DNA of 64,000 bases from Ampelomyces quisqualis. Its lineage: Eukaryota; Ascomycota; Dothideomycetes; Pleosporales; Phaeosphaeriaceae. A program made the translations under genes and the position numbers. Under the pieces are notes generated by a model that was not told where the DNA came from, ran no database searches, and worked only from the letters and a program-made list of their open reading frames with translations. Where the stretch lies: contig JAGTXZ010000020.1 of assembly GCA_018398575.1 (NCBI GenBank), forward strand, positions 744,001 through 808,000, in the 5' to 3' direction. This document shows, piece by piece, positions 43,299 to 54,600 of the stretch. Numbering within the stretch: position 1 is the first letter of the stretch; each line of letters starts with the position of its first letter.

Positions 43299-45148
43299 TT
43301 ATAGCTTCGCCTTCACCGCGTCGTCCATTTCCTGCTGTGCTTTTACCTTCAGCACCCTTCGGAGAATCTTACCGCTTATACTCTTTGGGATCTCATCTAC
43401 GAACTTCACTCCGCCCCTTAGCTTCTTGTGGTGCGCGACCTTTACGTTAAGCCAGTCAGCTATTTCTTTCGCTTGCGTCTCAGTCTTTCCAAGACCATCT
43501 TTTGGCACGACGTATGCTCTTGGGATCTCAGTCGCCTGATCCTTGTCATACAGACCGATGACAGCGCAATCTATCACGTTTGGATGCGATACTAGGAGAC
43601 CCTCAAGTTCCGCAGGTGGGACCTGGAAACCTTTGTACTTGATGAGCTCCTTGACGCGGTCCGTAATGTAGAAGTTACCGGCCTTATCCTGGTAGCCAAC
43701 ATCGCCTGTCTTGAAGTAGCCGTCTGCCGTCAGCGCGTGCGCAGTTCCCTCTGGGTTGTTCAAGTAACCCTTGAACACGTTCGGTCCCTTGATCCACAGC
43801 TCTCCAGTCTCGCCAACGGGCACCTCTTTCTCTTCTGGAGACATGTACTTCGCAGTTTGATTTGGGAGTAACGTTCCTACGGATCCGATTGTCTTGTTCC
43901 AGTCACCCCATGGCTGGGTATGTGTCGTAGGGCTAGTCTCTGACAGACCATAACCCTGCTTGACGGGTACCCCAAGTCGATTGTGCACAGTTTCAACGAG
44001 TTCTCGTGTCAAAGGCGCAGCGCCGCTGTTCATCATGCGAATAGAGCTGAAATCATACTTGGAGACTACGTCGTGTTTGCCGAGAAGCAGAACCACTGGT
44101 GGAACTACGTAAGCAAACGTGACCTTGAGCTCCTGGATAAAACAGCAGAAATCTTCAAGGTCGAACTTTGGCATGACGACAAGCTGGAGGCCGGAGTAGA
44201 GACTTTGATGAATCAGACACGTAAGACCTATTCTTCATTAGAACCACAGAGCTCTAGCGAGTCCAGGGATGAGTTACCGTAGATATGGAAGAAGGGCAGA
44301 AAGGCTAGGAGCTTATCACCTTCATTCGTAGGTCCACCTGTAGGTTGGAGTTGACCAGACTCGCCAGCTTTGATCATCATCGTGTTAGCGACGATATTAC
44401 GGTGGGTCAACATCACACCCTTGGGGTGGCCAGTCGTTCCCGAAGAGTAAACCAGAAATGCCAGGTCTTTCGCAGGATTTCTTGCCTTCGTTCGGCGGTA
44501 TTTTGCTGATCCTGCCGTATTGATGATACTCGTGAAGTGCTTTGCATTGTGCGATGGATCCCGTCGATCGCCCATCAGAATGACTTTGTCGAGCGGAATA
44601 CCCACTCTCTTCGCCGCCTCTTGCGCATTCTTGATGAACGGTAGCTGTGTGACAATAGCTCTAGCTCCAGAGTCCTTCAGCTGAAACGCCAATTCGTCCA
44701 CCGTGTAATTGGGATTGGCGGGAGACAGTACACCTCCAGCCCCTGTTTGGTGACAAAACTAGTGTCAGTTTTCCATGGAATCCACACTTGGATATTACGT
44801 ACAATGACAACCCCATGTTATCGCAGGAGTGTCGATGCAATTAGGCGTGTACAACGCAAGCACATCCCCTTGCTGCCAGTCCCATAAATGCTTGAGGCCT
44901 TTACCAAAGTTGGCGGCAACCTCTTTGACCTGAGCATAACTGTATGAACGCTTGGTGTAAGGGTCGAAGTAAATCACTGTGCAGAATAGTCAGCTTTGCT
45001 GCTTCCAAGTTCCCTTGAGATGAACGCAGTTCACGGCAAAGGACAAACCTTTGTTATCGCCAAACGGCTTATCCTTCCTCTCGAATAGGAATTCCCAGAG
45101 GTCCACATCCGGTATCTGTAAGTTAGGATATTTCGATTCTGACGGCAT
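43299..45148 (-). CDS. Acyl-CoA ligase, 4-coumarate-CoA-ligase-like, probable peroxisomal
   Basis: ATP-dependent acid:CoA ligase of the ANL superfamily. Exons (minus) are 45148..45049, 44976..44803, 44742..44278 and 44227..43299; introns are 72, 60 and 50 bp; the product is 555 residues. The AMP-binding motif LVYSSGTTGHPKGV is complete. Further motifs: MMNSGAAPLTREL, QGYGLSETSPTTH, GELWIKGPNVFKGYLN, FKTGDVGYQD, ITDRVKELIKYKGFQV, and the catalytic-Lys motif PKSISGKILRR. The C-terminus AKL is a peroxisomal targeting type 1 signal. Substrate cannot be told; fungal relatives act on fatty or aromatic acids. Divergent from the thioesterase-like gene, 355 bp apart. Confidence 0.9.
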
Positions 45149-45503
45149 TGTGGTGGATGAATGGTCGAGCTCGTGAAATTGACTCAAAATGTTTATGGGG
45201 CGCAGCGATAATAAAGCGCGCACGAAACTCTACGCTACAAAGCAGTCTGCTTGGAGCTGCCGGGTCACGGCTAGTCAAGGGTCATAGGTGACGGCTTGCG
45301 GAGTGACGATGTTTGGCCGGGTTTCTCCCCACACTTGGGGCGAAATGGCCGAGGCACTTTCTAGATGAGGAATGGCGTGTGAATGAGCCCGAGGTCATCA
45401 ACAAGCCACGCTCCATCGCGTCGCCAAGTCGCGTTCATCATGTAGTTGATAGGGAGACACGGACTAGTAACAGCTCAGTGCCTTTAACACACATCACGAT
45501 ACC
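45149..45503. promoter_or_regulatory. Bidirectional promoter with two CCGAGG cores
   Basis: Shared by the acyl-CoA ligase (-) and the thioesterase-like gene (+). CCGAGG, the complement of CCTCGG, occurs at 45349-45354 and 45389-45394. CCTCGG is the known core for the fungal fatty-acid regulators FarA/FarB and CTF1. About 0.2 copies are expected by chance in 355 bp on both strands at even base composition. Regulation by such factors is inference. Confidence 0.5.
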
Positions 45504-46606
45504 ATGCCGAGCTGGGATCAAGCTACGGCAGTGCAGAAGCTGTCCTCGACCTCATACACGGCTTTATTGCATGACGACTGGTGCATTGGCAGCGGTAAGC
45601 TCCCTTGAACATGCACATGCACTGTTTGTTCATCTGCTTTGCGCGCCATTCTGTGTTCTACTGAATTATTCGAACTACATGACCCTCTCGAGATATTGTG
45701 CTGCGCATAGTGTATAGTTGTACACTACTCAGCGCCTCTAATCTTGGATTCAGCTTTTGCGAAGATGGAGCACTCCTGCAATCAGAATGCTAACTCTCTG
45801 CAGTACCCAATGGCGGATATGTGACTGGACTCATTCTAGAGGTGGTCAGGACACACTTCGCCACATCTCTAGCAAAGCAAGATCAACCTCAAACGATAGC
45901 TCTCCATGTTGAGTTCCTACGTCGGACGCAAACTGGTCCAGCTACCTTCAAAGTCGACACTATCAAGCTCGGTCGCCAGACATCAATCGTCCATGTCTCG
46001 ATGGAGCAGGATGGGAGACAGGAAATTATTGCCTACGTGACTAACTCCAACATCGATAAGGAAGAAGGCTTCAGTTTTGACACCGAGTATAAGCTCTCCC
46101 CACCTGTTCTTCCAGTCGACCTGGCAAAATTGGAACAAGACAAAGACCCTAACTGGAAGCGCCAGGGCGAGATGCCCTTCGCTAAGTTCCGCAAAGCCAG
46201 CAGCAGAGTTTTCTTTCATTTCCCACGAAATGGTCAAGCATTGAAAAGTGGTGCCGACGAATGGCTCTGCTTCGCAGATGGCTCCAACTTCAACAACTCC
46301 TCAATCGGATTCGTTGCAGACATGTTTCCGCAGATAATCGAGAGGCATCGAGACCAGACCCAAGGGCCTTTCTGGTATCCCACCTTGCTGTTGAATCTGG
46401 ATATCAAGAAGTCGCTACCAGCTGAGGGTGTCAAGTGGTTGCAAGTCAGGGTGGAGATGAAGAAAATAAAAAATGGACGAATGGACTTGGAGGTCTTCGT
46501 GCATGATGCTGGAAGCGATTTGGTAGCGTTAAGCCACCACGTGGGATTCGTATTGGATGCATCGAGAAACACGGCCGCTCGTACCAAGTCGGACAGCAAA
46601 ATATAG
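45504..46606 (+). CDS. Acyl-CoA thioesterase-like protein (hot-dog superfamily)
   Basis: Predicted to hydrolyse acyl-CoA esters. Exons are 45504..45594 and 45804..46606; the 209-bp intron ends gctaact..ctgcag; the product is 297 residues. Exon 1 encodes MPSWDQATAVQKLSS and HDDWCIGS, joined to VPNGGYVTGLIL, the usual N-terminal hot-dog signature of TesB/thioesterase-like proteins. A second hot-dog begins around the segment DEWLCFADGSNFNNSSIGFVADM and includes PTLLLNLDIKK and DAGSDLVALSHH. The C-terminal SKI resembles a weak peroxisomal PTS1. The pairing with the ligase suggests joint control of a CoA-ester pool in peroxisomes. Confidence 0.8.
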
Positions 46607-47010
46607 ACGGGGCCGAATACCTATACATTCCTGAACTACAGTAGATCATGATGGCTGAATCGATATATCCTAGCCCTGTCGTGCGAGATCATTTCCTACA
46701 ACTCTGTGAAGAAGCTCGAGTGTCGTTACAGCGATGGGCCAAAAGTGCAGTACATCAATATGTCTAAAGATAATAATCAAGCCTAACGACTTGAAAACCA
46801 TGACAGCAGGATGATCAGCGCTTCTCGATTACTGATGATGTTCCGGCGTTCCAAGAGCTTATGCGCGATTGGGCAGGGGCGCTCGCCACTATCGCAGATC
46901 TAGTGTAGCGCAAAGTCACGTCTGCCAAGCCGCACAATCTAAGCGAAAGGGCTGTTGCAACTGGACTTTTCAGTGAGTCCATCTCCATCGACAACACCAC
47001 GACCGCCAAA
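46607..47010. other. Intergenic, RPL36 promoter
   Basis: A 404-bp stretch; no gene recognised. Part near the right end (cagtgagtcc) could be a leader splice site of RPL36, unproven. Confidence 0.4.
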
Positions 47011-47641
47011 ATGCCGAAGGAAGTCAAGCAGAAGTCTGGCCTCATCGTCGGCCTTAACGCTGGCCACAGTACGTTCGCACTTCTACCATTCCTCGAGCTC
47101 CGCCAGACCGCCCTGCCACAACACACGACACAAATTTGGACAAGCAACGATCGTGTGCTAACGCTGTGAACAGAGGTCACCCCAAGGACCCCTGCCCCTA
47201 GGATCTCGAGGAGGAAGGGTTTCCTGTCCAAGCGCACCGCTTTCGTCCGCGAGATCACTCGTGAGGTCGCTGGGTACGTCGCAATTCGAGCAGCTAGAGG
47301 TGGGAAGGCATGGGCTGCGCAACTAGCGTCCGGACTTCACCACCTCTTCTGCATGCGCGTTAGTGAATGACTGCTGACTTTGTCTCCTCGCAGACTTGCC
47401 CCATACGAGAAGCGTGTCATCGAGTTGCTCCGAAACTCCAAGGATAAGCGTGCCCGTCGTCTTGCGAAGAAGAGGGTACGTCTCCCGTCCTATCCTGCAC
47501 ATCATCGACTACCAACGCGATCGCACTTTGATGTCACGATCATTCACTAACACCACACAGCTCGGTACCTTCGGCCGTGCGAAGAGGAAGGTTGAGGAGA
47601 TGACCAACGTCATTGCCGAGTCGAGACGTGCAGGTCACTAA
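47011..47641 (+). CDS. RPL36: 60S ribosomal protein L36 (eL36)
   Basis: Component of the large cytosolic ribosomal subunit. Exons are 47011..47068, 47174..47273, 47394..47475 and 47561..47641, with introns of 105, 120 and 85 bp; the product is 106 residues, normal for eL36. MPKEVKQKSGLIVGLNAGHK is followed by VTPRTPAPRISRRKG, FVREITREVAGLAPYEKRVIELLRNSKDKRARRLAKKRLGTFGRAKRK in pieces across the exons, and ends ESRRAGH. Intron density is the highest in the window, usual for fungal ribosomal genes. Confidence 0.95.
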
Positions 47642-48213
47642 ACGGTTTACGAACGAGGAATGAATCTCAACATGGCGACCGGTTTTCCGATTCTTCCTGG
47701 GTGTTAAGGTCTTCGTTACAAAGGTTCGACACACGACTTCGAACGTCACAGCATACCACCAAACGGAGGGCAACGTTGTCGGAGTCAGGCTATGGCACAC
47801 GGACAGTCGATGTTCAATGACCTAGCCGTGTCACACAAAAGCATCAAATGTGACATTCGGTTCACGTCAATAGTGTCTTCGCTTGCCATGTGCCTGTGAT
47901 GTCGTGATCTTAGCATGGATGTCAAATTCCAATTCAGCCTTATACCATGGCAGCAGTTGGGCCGAGAAATGCTTATATTAAACCGCGCCTTGCTTGGTGA
48001 CGAGGCTGCTCCAGAATCACTACACTTTTCATGTAGTTGAGACTTGGAGCGGAGGTGCTGACATAACTTGGGAATTTAGCTGGGCTGTGCAATGAAACCA
48101 ACATAATACACTATGCTGACCTCATTGACGAACAAAAACACGTGAGCAACGCTTTGTGAATCGTGCGATGTCTAAAACCTCCAACTACTACCCGCTCACT
48201 CCTGTACGGCACT
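47642..48213. other. Intergenic between convergent RPL36 and the UBX gene
   Basis: 572 bp of 3' flanks; nothing recognised. Confidence 0.5.
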
Positions 48214-49877
48214 TTACTTTCGCTTGAACAGAGTCTTGCCAAGCATGCTCTTAAGCTTGCTCTCCTTATCCTCTGAGCTCATGGCAGCCTTGCGCTTGCC
48301 CTCTGCGACTGTTTGTCCTTGAGCTGGTGCCTTGAGTTTCTCCTCTGGTGCAGGCTCCTCGACCTTCAACGCCGTAGCCTTCGCCTGCCACTCCTTCGCC
48401 AACGTACTTCGTGATGCACGAGCCTGCGCACTCGCATTTTCTGCCCATTGGAACGTTATGAGCTCGTTGAGAGAGAATCGTAGATCGTAACTGAGGCGCT
48501 TGCTGTTCTTCTCGATAAGGACCAAGCGGCCGGTCGGACTTGTGTATTTGAGTTCGAATGGTTCGTTCTTCCTGTCTAGAAAGCTTTGGACGAAGTCGTA
48601 TAGAATGTCGGCAGTGTCGTCTTTGGAGAAGTTCATCTGGATGAGTGAGCCATCGGGCATGCGGATGCGCAACGCACCGCCTCGCGCAGCAGCAGCGTCG
48701 ACCTTCTCTTGCCGCGCCTTTTCCTGTTCTTCCAATTCTTTGTCAGAAAGAAGACGTGTATTACGAGTTTTGTTCAATAGCTGGGCCTGGTGGACTTTGG
48801 CATGTTCAATTGTCGGTAGATAGTCGCTTTCGTTGAAAGCATTTCGTGCCGCCTGCGGTGTTGATGATGTTGGTGCAGAAAAGATTTGAACATTGCGGGG
48901 TTGTAGATCTTCTTGCAGAGTCGCAATCTGCGGGTCAGATGTAGTGGCTGTAGTGGCTGCTTCTATTTTTGTTGCTGACGATATGTCTCCTGCGTTCTGT
49001 ATGGTAACGCCTTCAGCGAGAATCTCTGACTCTTCGATAAGCAGAGTTGATGAGCTTGTATCGACTCCCATGGACTCTGTCTCCGGTTCCTCTGTGCGTA
49101 TCGTCTCACTTACGACTGTTATCGCGGCTTCTGGAGCGGCCGTTTCTATGGTCGGTTCGGAGGCTTCCTGTGCAGATGTAGGAGGAGCCCCGTGAGCTCC
49201 GTCAGTTACTGACAGGTCGTTCTTGAAATACTGTGATATTTGTGCCATAGCTTCTTCCAAAGGAAGACCACTGTTTTTGTACGAGAGCTTCAAGAGAGCC
49301 GATCCACTGTCAAACCCAAGCTGAGCCAGCGATTGTTGCAAGCCGACAAAGTCTGATTGTTCGCGATGGCTGGGCATGACAGTGATAACCGGGGTCTCGT
49401 AGTGTAGTCGTCCTGCGCCTGATGCGCCGCTCATCTCTGGTACTCCACGCTGTGTGAAGTTGTAGTTTGCGCCTTCCCCACTCTCAAAATGCCGCAGAAT
49501 CTGCCACAAGGAGGTATTGCTCGCGAACTTCTGTTTGAGGCGGACATTTTTCTCGGAGGGTGGTAGCTGTAGAGCGACGGATACGACCGTGGGCGACCGC
49601 GAGGTTTGCACGAGCTCCAGTCGAGCGCCCTGCGGGAGATTTGCGAGTCTTATTTGCTGAGATAGCGACACTGGCTTGTTGTTGTACCTGGACAGCTGTC
49701 AATCAAACCACGCTAAGAACACAGTGCTCGAGGCTGCACATACTTCAACGTGAACTGATCCTTGCTGACACCGAACTTCTGACACGCCTCATCCCTCACC
49801 TCGGTCAGGTACGTGACAGGTGTAGTAAGGACCTTGACCGTCTTCGCGTACGAGTTGAACACCACGACGTGCGACAT
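48214..49877 (-). CDS. UBX4: UBX-domain protein, TUG/ASPSCR1-like (Cdc48/p97 cofactor)
   Basis: Likely Cdc48 adaptor. Exon 1 is 49877..49744 and exon 2 is 49687..48214, with a 56-bp intron; the product is 535 residues. The N-terminus (MSHVVVFNSYAKTVKVLTTP..EACQKFG) and LPQGARLELVQTSRSPTVVSVALQLP form the TUG ubiquitin-like region. The middle is acidic, Thr/Ser/Ala-rich. A UBX domain lies near 380-465 (LRIRMPDGSLIQMNFSKDDT, FELKYTSPTGRLV, LNELITFQWAEN). The C-terminus is Lys-rich (KLKSMLGKTLFKRK). A small open frame upstream ends in TAATG overlapping this start codon. Confidence 0.87.
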
Positions 49878-50134
49878 TATGCTGGGCGGAATAGCCTGTA
49901 CAGGTTATAGGCGGCCACTGCGGCAATCGGAGCGTTCACAAGCAGAATCGCACGTGAGTACCAACAATCCCAGTGGTGTGCCCTCCGCGTCGCGTCACAG
50001 CTCTCGATGAGTAGTAGGATGTTGACAAGATGGAGCAGTTTGGCTTCGGCAGAGGTCAGGTAGAGGTTGCTGAAGCCTGCCATGAATTTGTCGATTAGAA
50101 AACGATTGCACAAAGCGTCAGGGACGGTGTACAT
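49877..50134 (-). CDS. Possible small membrane protein or upstream ORF of the UBX gene
   Basis: An 85-residue frame, ATG at 50134, whose TAA overlaps the ATG of the UBX gene as TAATG. Contents: KLLHLVNILLLIE and AILLVNAPIAAVAAYNLYRLF are hydrophobic. No family recognised. It could be a uORF in the UBX leader, a separate small gene, or chance. Confidence 0.25.
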   Translation of the reverse strand: MYTVPDALCNRFLIDKFMAGFSNLYLTSAEAKLLHLVNILLLIESCDATRRAHHWDCWYSRAILLVNAPIAAVAAYNLYRLFRPA

Positions 50135-50545
50135 CAAGGGGAAGGCTTACTAATCATGGCCTGCTTTCGCAAACTGTGGATGTGTTGAGCACTTCGTGTG
50201 TCGTGGGTTGGATGCTGTGGCGCGATTCTCTATGTTAAGGCTGTGGAGCTTGGCTGTGCCGTTTGACGCCGCAGTAGTTCACTATGCCGGGAAGTGCTGC
50301 GTCGATCGAACGAGCGTGGATGTGGTACTCGTCGCGTTGTGGTGCCTTCGGATTGCTTTATGTTGTTCTCGAAGCTTCGTCCCGCCGCGCGATGCTGGGC
50401 TCAGCGGGCTGGCGCCTGTCACCCTGTCATTCTACAAGACGTCAAGCGGAGCACCCCGCCCCCACTTGATCGCCCAAGTTACTTTCTGTACCCATTCGAC
50501 TTGCTAGCTACACCACCGCAACAGCACACTCCTTGAGCCACCGCC
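50135..50545. other. Divergent promoter region of the UBX and TXNL1-like genes
   Basis: No convincing gene; frames on the plus strand (50196-50536) lack family resemblance. Confidence 0.45.
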
Positions 50546-51668
50546 ATGTCGGGCACTACTGAGATATCGCAGCCTGCTCAGCTGAGCTCGCTGCTCTCGT
50601 CGTCACGTATTGTCGTCGTCTTCTGTAAGCAATGGCGTGTGCACGGTAGCACAAATGCAGGCCACTAATGTTCGATTGTGCAGTCTATAACGAGGAAAAC
50701 ACGTCGAGCAAATCTATCGCACCGGTGTACGATCAGCTTGCAGACCAGCTCTCTAGGTCCAATAGGATTACCTTCGCCAAAGTCAGCGTTGTCGCGCAGG
50801 CAACGATTGCTCAGAGCTATAGCGTCACCAAGTGAGTCCCTGATTGCAAAGAACACGGCTCCTTGTGATTTAGCTCTAACAAGTGTCTAACAGCACACCA
50901 ACGTTCATTATCTACAAAAATAACCAGCAAATACGCAAGTACGGCGGGTCGAACCCACTCCAGCTCTCGGAAGCAATCAAGAGCCTCGCAGCGGAGGCGA
51001 CCAACGAGAGTAGCTCGGGCGGCTTTGGTGAGGCCAGCTCCAGTGGCGGTGCCGGCTGGATCGGTGCCGGTCTTCCACGTGGATACAAAGACGTCACAGA
51101 AGAAGTGGATACGCGTGGCTTGGACTTGCTCAATGCCGACAGCGATTTCGGTCATGTGCGGACACTTTTCGAGTCATCACAGCCGAAGAGTTTGAACAAG
51201 GGCAAGAGTGCGGTCACTGGATCCGAAGCAACCAAAGATTGGGTCGAAAGCGATGTGGACAACCAGCTTATGCTCTACGTGCCCTTCAATTCGAACCTGA
51301 AGATACACACGATTCAGATAACGTCTTGTGTCTCGAACGACGACGACGACGACGACGAAGCGCCGGTGCGACCAAAAACTATCCATATTTGGACGAACCG
51401 ACAGCACAATCTTGGTTTCGAGGAGGCCGAGGACATCCCGGCCACCCAGACCATCGAGTTGAAGGACTCGGACTGGGATGCGCAGACTGCAACAGCCAAG
51501 TTGGAGCTGCGGTTCGTCAAGTTCCAGAATGTCTACTCTCTGGTTATATTCGTGGCAGATGGCGATGGCGACAGCGAGAAAACCCGCCTTGACCGCATTC
51601 GCTTCCTTGGTGATACTGGAGAGAAGCGCGCGATGGGCAAGTTGGAGAAGATTGGAGCGGATGATTAA
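50546..51668 (+). CDS. Thioredoxin-like PITH-domain protein (TXNL1-like)
   Basis: TXNL1-type protein; human TXNL1 binds the 26S proteasome. Exons are 50546..50624, 50684..50831 and 50894..51668, with introns of 59 and 62 bp; the product is 333 residues. The N-terminal thioredoxin fold (about 1-105) shows IVVVFFYNEENTSSKSIAPVYDQLA and NTPTFIIYKNNQQIRKYGG, including the cis-Pro region. Where redox-active members have CGPC, this reads NTSS, so no redox Cys pair is present. The PITH domain (about 150-325) is clear: DWVESDVDNQLMLYVPF, LKIHTIQITS, IHIWTNRQHNLGFEEAED, FQNVYSLVIFVADG. Confidence 0.9.
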
Positions 51669-54600
51669 AGAAGGCAGTACCATCCATTGAGACACGAGCG
51701 GTAGTGTTAGCTCGACAGTGATGATACCTCGACGAGCTATCCCGAGAATAGACGATCGGGTTTCCTTCCACTGCAAAGTCACCTGCGAGTGGCTGACAGC
51801 TACTGCCGCAACCTCACGAAGCGACGCATGTGACCAGACTGCAATTGCTGAGTCTGTCGACTGCTCGGAGAATCATGTTGGTATGACTTGGCACGCATTT
51901 GTCTGGACAAGAAAGAGTATGTCCGACCTTTTTCCAGCGAAAACGCCACAAATGTAGACGTTGCCGCAAAGTGTATATGATCGGTTATGCAATATGTTTA
52001 TTCTGGGCGGTCGATGACACTTATAAGAACCATTGAAATGTGGTCCTCAAGCAACAGGGGAAACTGATTATCGACCGCTGCCGCACGAAGGAGAGAAGGC
52101 GGATCGCGGGTTTGAAAGTTTTTATACAGCAGCGGCGACCGGCGCCCGTTCCTCCGTAGCGTGGCTTGGCATAATCAGAAGATCAAAATCTGCAGTTGTC
52201 GCGGAAGGACTTTCTTCTGGTATGGCTGCTGATGATACCCTTTACTGATAGGAAGAGAATGACGCTGCAATTTTGCGGCGACTGAATTCAAATCACCACC
52301 ACCTTCTGAGGCCTGTCTTGTCACATTCTTGTCGCAAAAGCGACCATTGGGTGACAGCCCTTCGCGGGCATTTGCGACGCGAAGCTGGCACGTTGAAACA
52401 ACTGCGACGCCGGCATCCCACTTGTCCTGCGTTGCATGTTTTTCCGTTACTTCAGTTACTCTTTACGTAGTCTTCCTTCGTTTCAGCTGGGGTTGCGCTC
52501 TTCGTGGGCGGACGGGGTCGTCCATCGAGATAGCGTGGCACACCTGTTGTCGTCGTGTTGGAGGCGAACGAGGTGCAGGGACTCCAAATGGACGCGATTC
52601 GCGGTGATGCTTGGATTGCGCCTGGTTCTTGGGGACGCTCGAGTAAGATGCCGTCCTCCACGGCAAGTGGCATCTGGGAAAGCGCGGTTTACGTCTACCG
52701 TCCAACACTACTTCGTATTCAGCCTTGCGAGTCAGCTCTGCAACTGATGGCTTCTGCGTCTCGTGGGCTCACGTTCCGCGGCGGAAGCCAGAGCACTGAT
52801 TGCGCGCACGTTGCTTCTTCCCGATATCGCCAACCATGCGTAGCGATAACTCATCTCATTCCACGCTGTAGACGGAACTCAAGAGCATGTATTTTGGTGC
52901 TGCTGTTCACAAGCATGACGTTTTCCGTGTTCAACAAACGGTGACGATGTTCTTTATCGGGGAGACCCTCGAACACGGTAGACAACAGCATCTGGCCGCC
53001 CGACGCTCTTCTTCGCCAACGCAATTGCGATCTTCAGCATTACCATATTTGACAGCCCAACAATCCGCCGTGGGATCGCCAAGGTATGTCGACATACCAG
53101 GGACAAGGAAGCCCCCTAGATAGCTGAGTGCGACCTTTGGACGGCCCTTACCCGTGAGTAGTGTCCGCGGACGCCGGCGTCATGTACACGAGTATGTCTA
53201 CAGAACCAGCATCCACGCTTTGGGTTACGCGACGCGCCAATCGTAGCACGCTGGTACCTGACAGATGCATCACACTACCAATCATCTTCATGTGAAGTCT
53301 TTCCAGGCGGGTGCACAGTCTGTCAGCCGCAGCACAGACCGGAGGAAGACCACTGTCAGTGACTCAGTGTTGACCATGGCCACTGCTAAGCCGGGCCGCC
53401 CAACAGCTCCACTTACCGTGACAAACTACCCCGTAGACAAGACAGTTATGGTGCCGACCTTTCTCGCAATAATAAATAATGGACAACAATCTCAGAAGCG
53501 TCCGAGCTGGACAATGCAAAGGGTCTTCCCTGCTCAGCAATCAAACTGCATGAGACCCGGTGGGCCTTGAGCAGCAAGCGCCAAGCACCATTGTGGGGAA
53601 GTTTGAAGCACACAAATCCAGGGACCAGTCGTTGAGGTGGGTGCGGCTCTCGCGAAATTGCCGACCAGCATGCCTTGCACGCGCTGTCATGTCGAATAAT
53701 GCGTTTGAAAAGCTTCCAGCAACCGTGCGGATTCTCCGGCAGTGTGGGAGCTGCGTCATTGGTGTGGGACACGGCTGTCATTGCCCTTCCAGCAGTGACG
53801 GCGAATACCTGACGTTGTTTCAAGATACAGAGCAGTGACGGTTGATATGTAATACCGTGCAAGGTGATTATGATACCATGTATTGAATTGTGTCACGCAA
53901 GGGCTTCGTTGTAGTCACAAAATGGTCCGATCGTCCAGACCCTTCAGCGATGGAGAGCCACGGGGGCAGAGACCAAAAGCCCAAGTCGAGACCAATCCCG
54001 ACACCAAGGTGAAGGCAGCAACACAGTTCCGCTAGATTGTAGTTCGGCGCAACAAAGGCTGGCACGCAGTCCGCGGACAGACAGTGTGTACAAAGGAACG
54101 GGTCTTTGAACGAGTTTGGCTCACAGACTATGATGGATCAAAAGCCAAAAGGCGACGAATCACGGCAAGCGGAACCACGGTAGTCAAACTCTGTGTCAGG
54201 CACATGCAAGAAGCCACGACGCCGCCAGGCTGGAAAACTTCCTCGAACTTTTTTGGAAGATCAGGGTACGTAGGTGGGATTCCGCAAGCCTGGGCAAATG
54301 ATCAAGACGGGTCGAGTGGGGATTCGTGGAAGCGCTGAGGAGCTACTGGAAGCCAGGCAGCTTCCCCGGAGCCCGTCTCAGTAGGTGGTAGTGTAGATGG
54401 TATGTGGTGGAGCAGGTACGCCGCGCACGATTCACGCAGTCTCATGGACGTGGTGCTGTCATCATGAGGCTTGAGGACCCTGTTCAATGGCAAAAGCGGA
54501 TCCACTAGAATGAAGTTTCCAGAACATGGCCAGCGGCGGACGAGTACGTACACATGGATGACAAGAGGTGCATGTGTGGTTCCACGCGGTTCGTTTGGGA

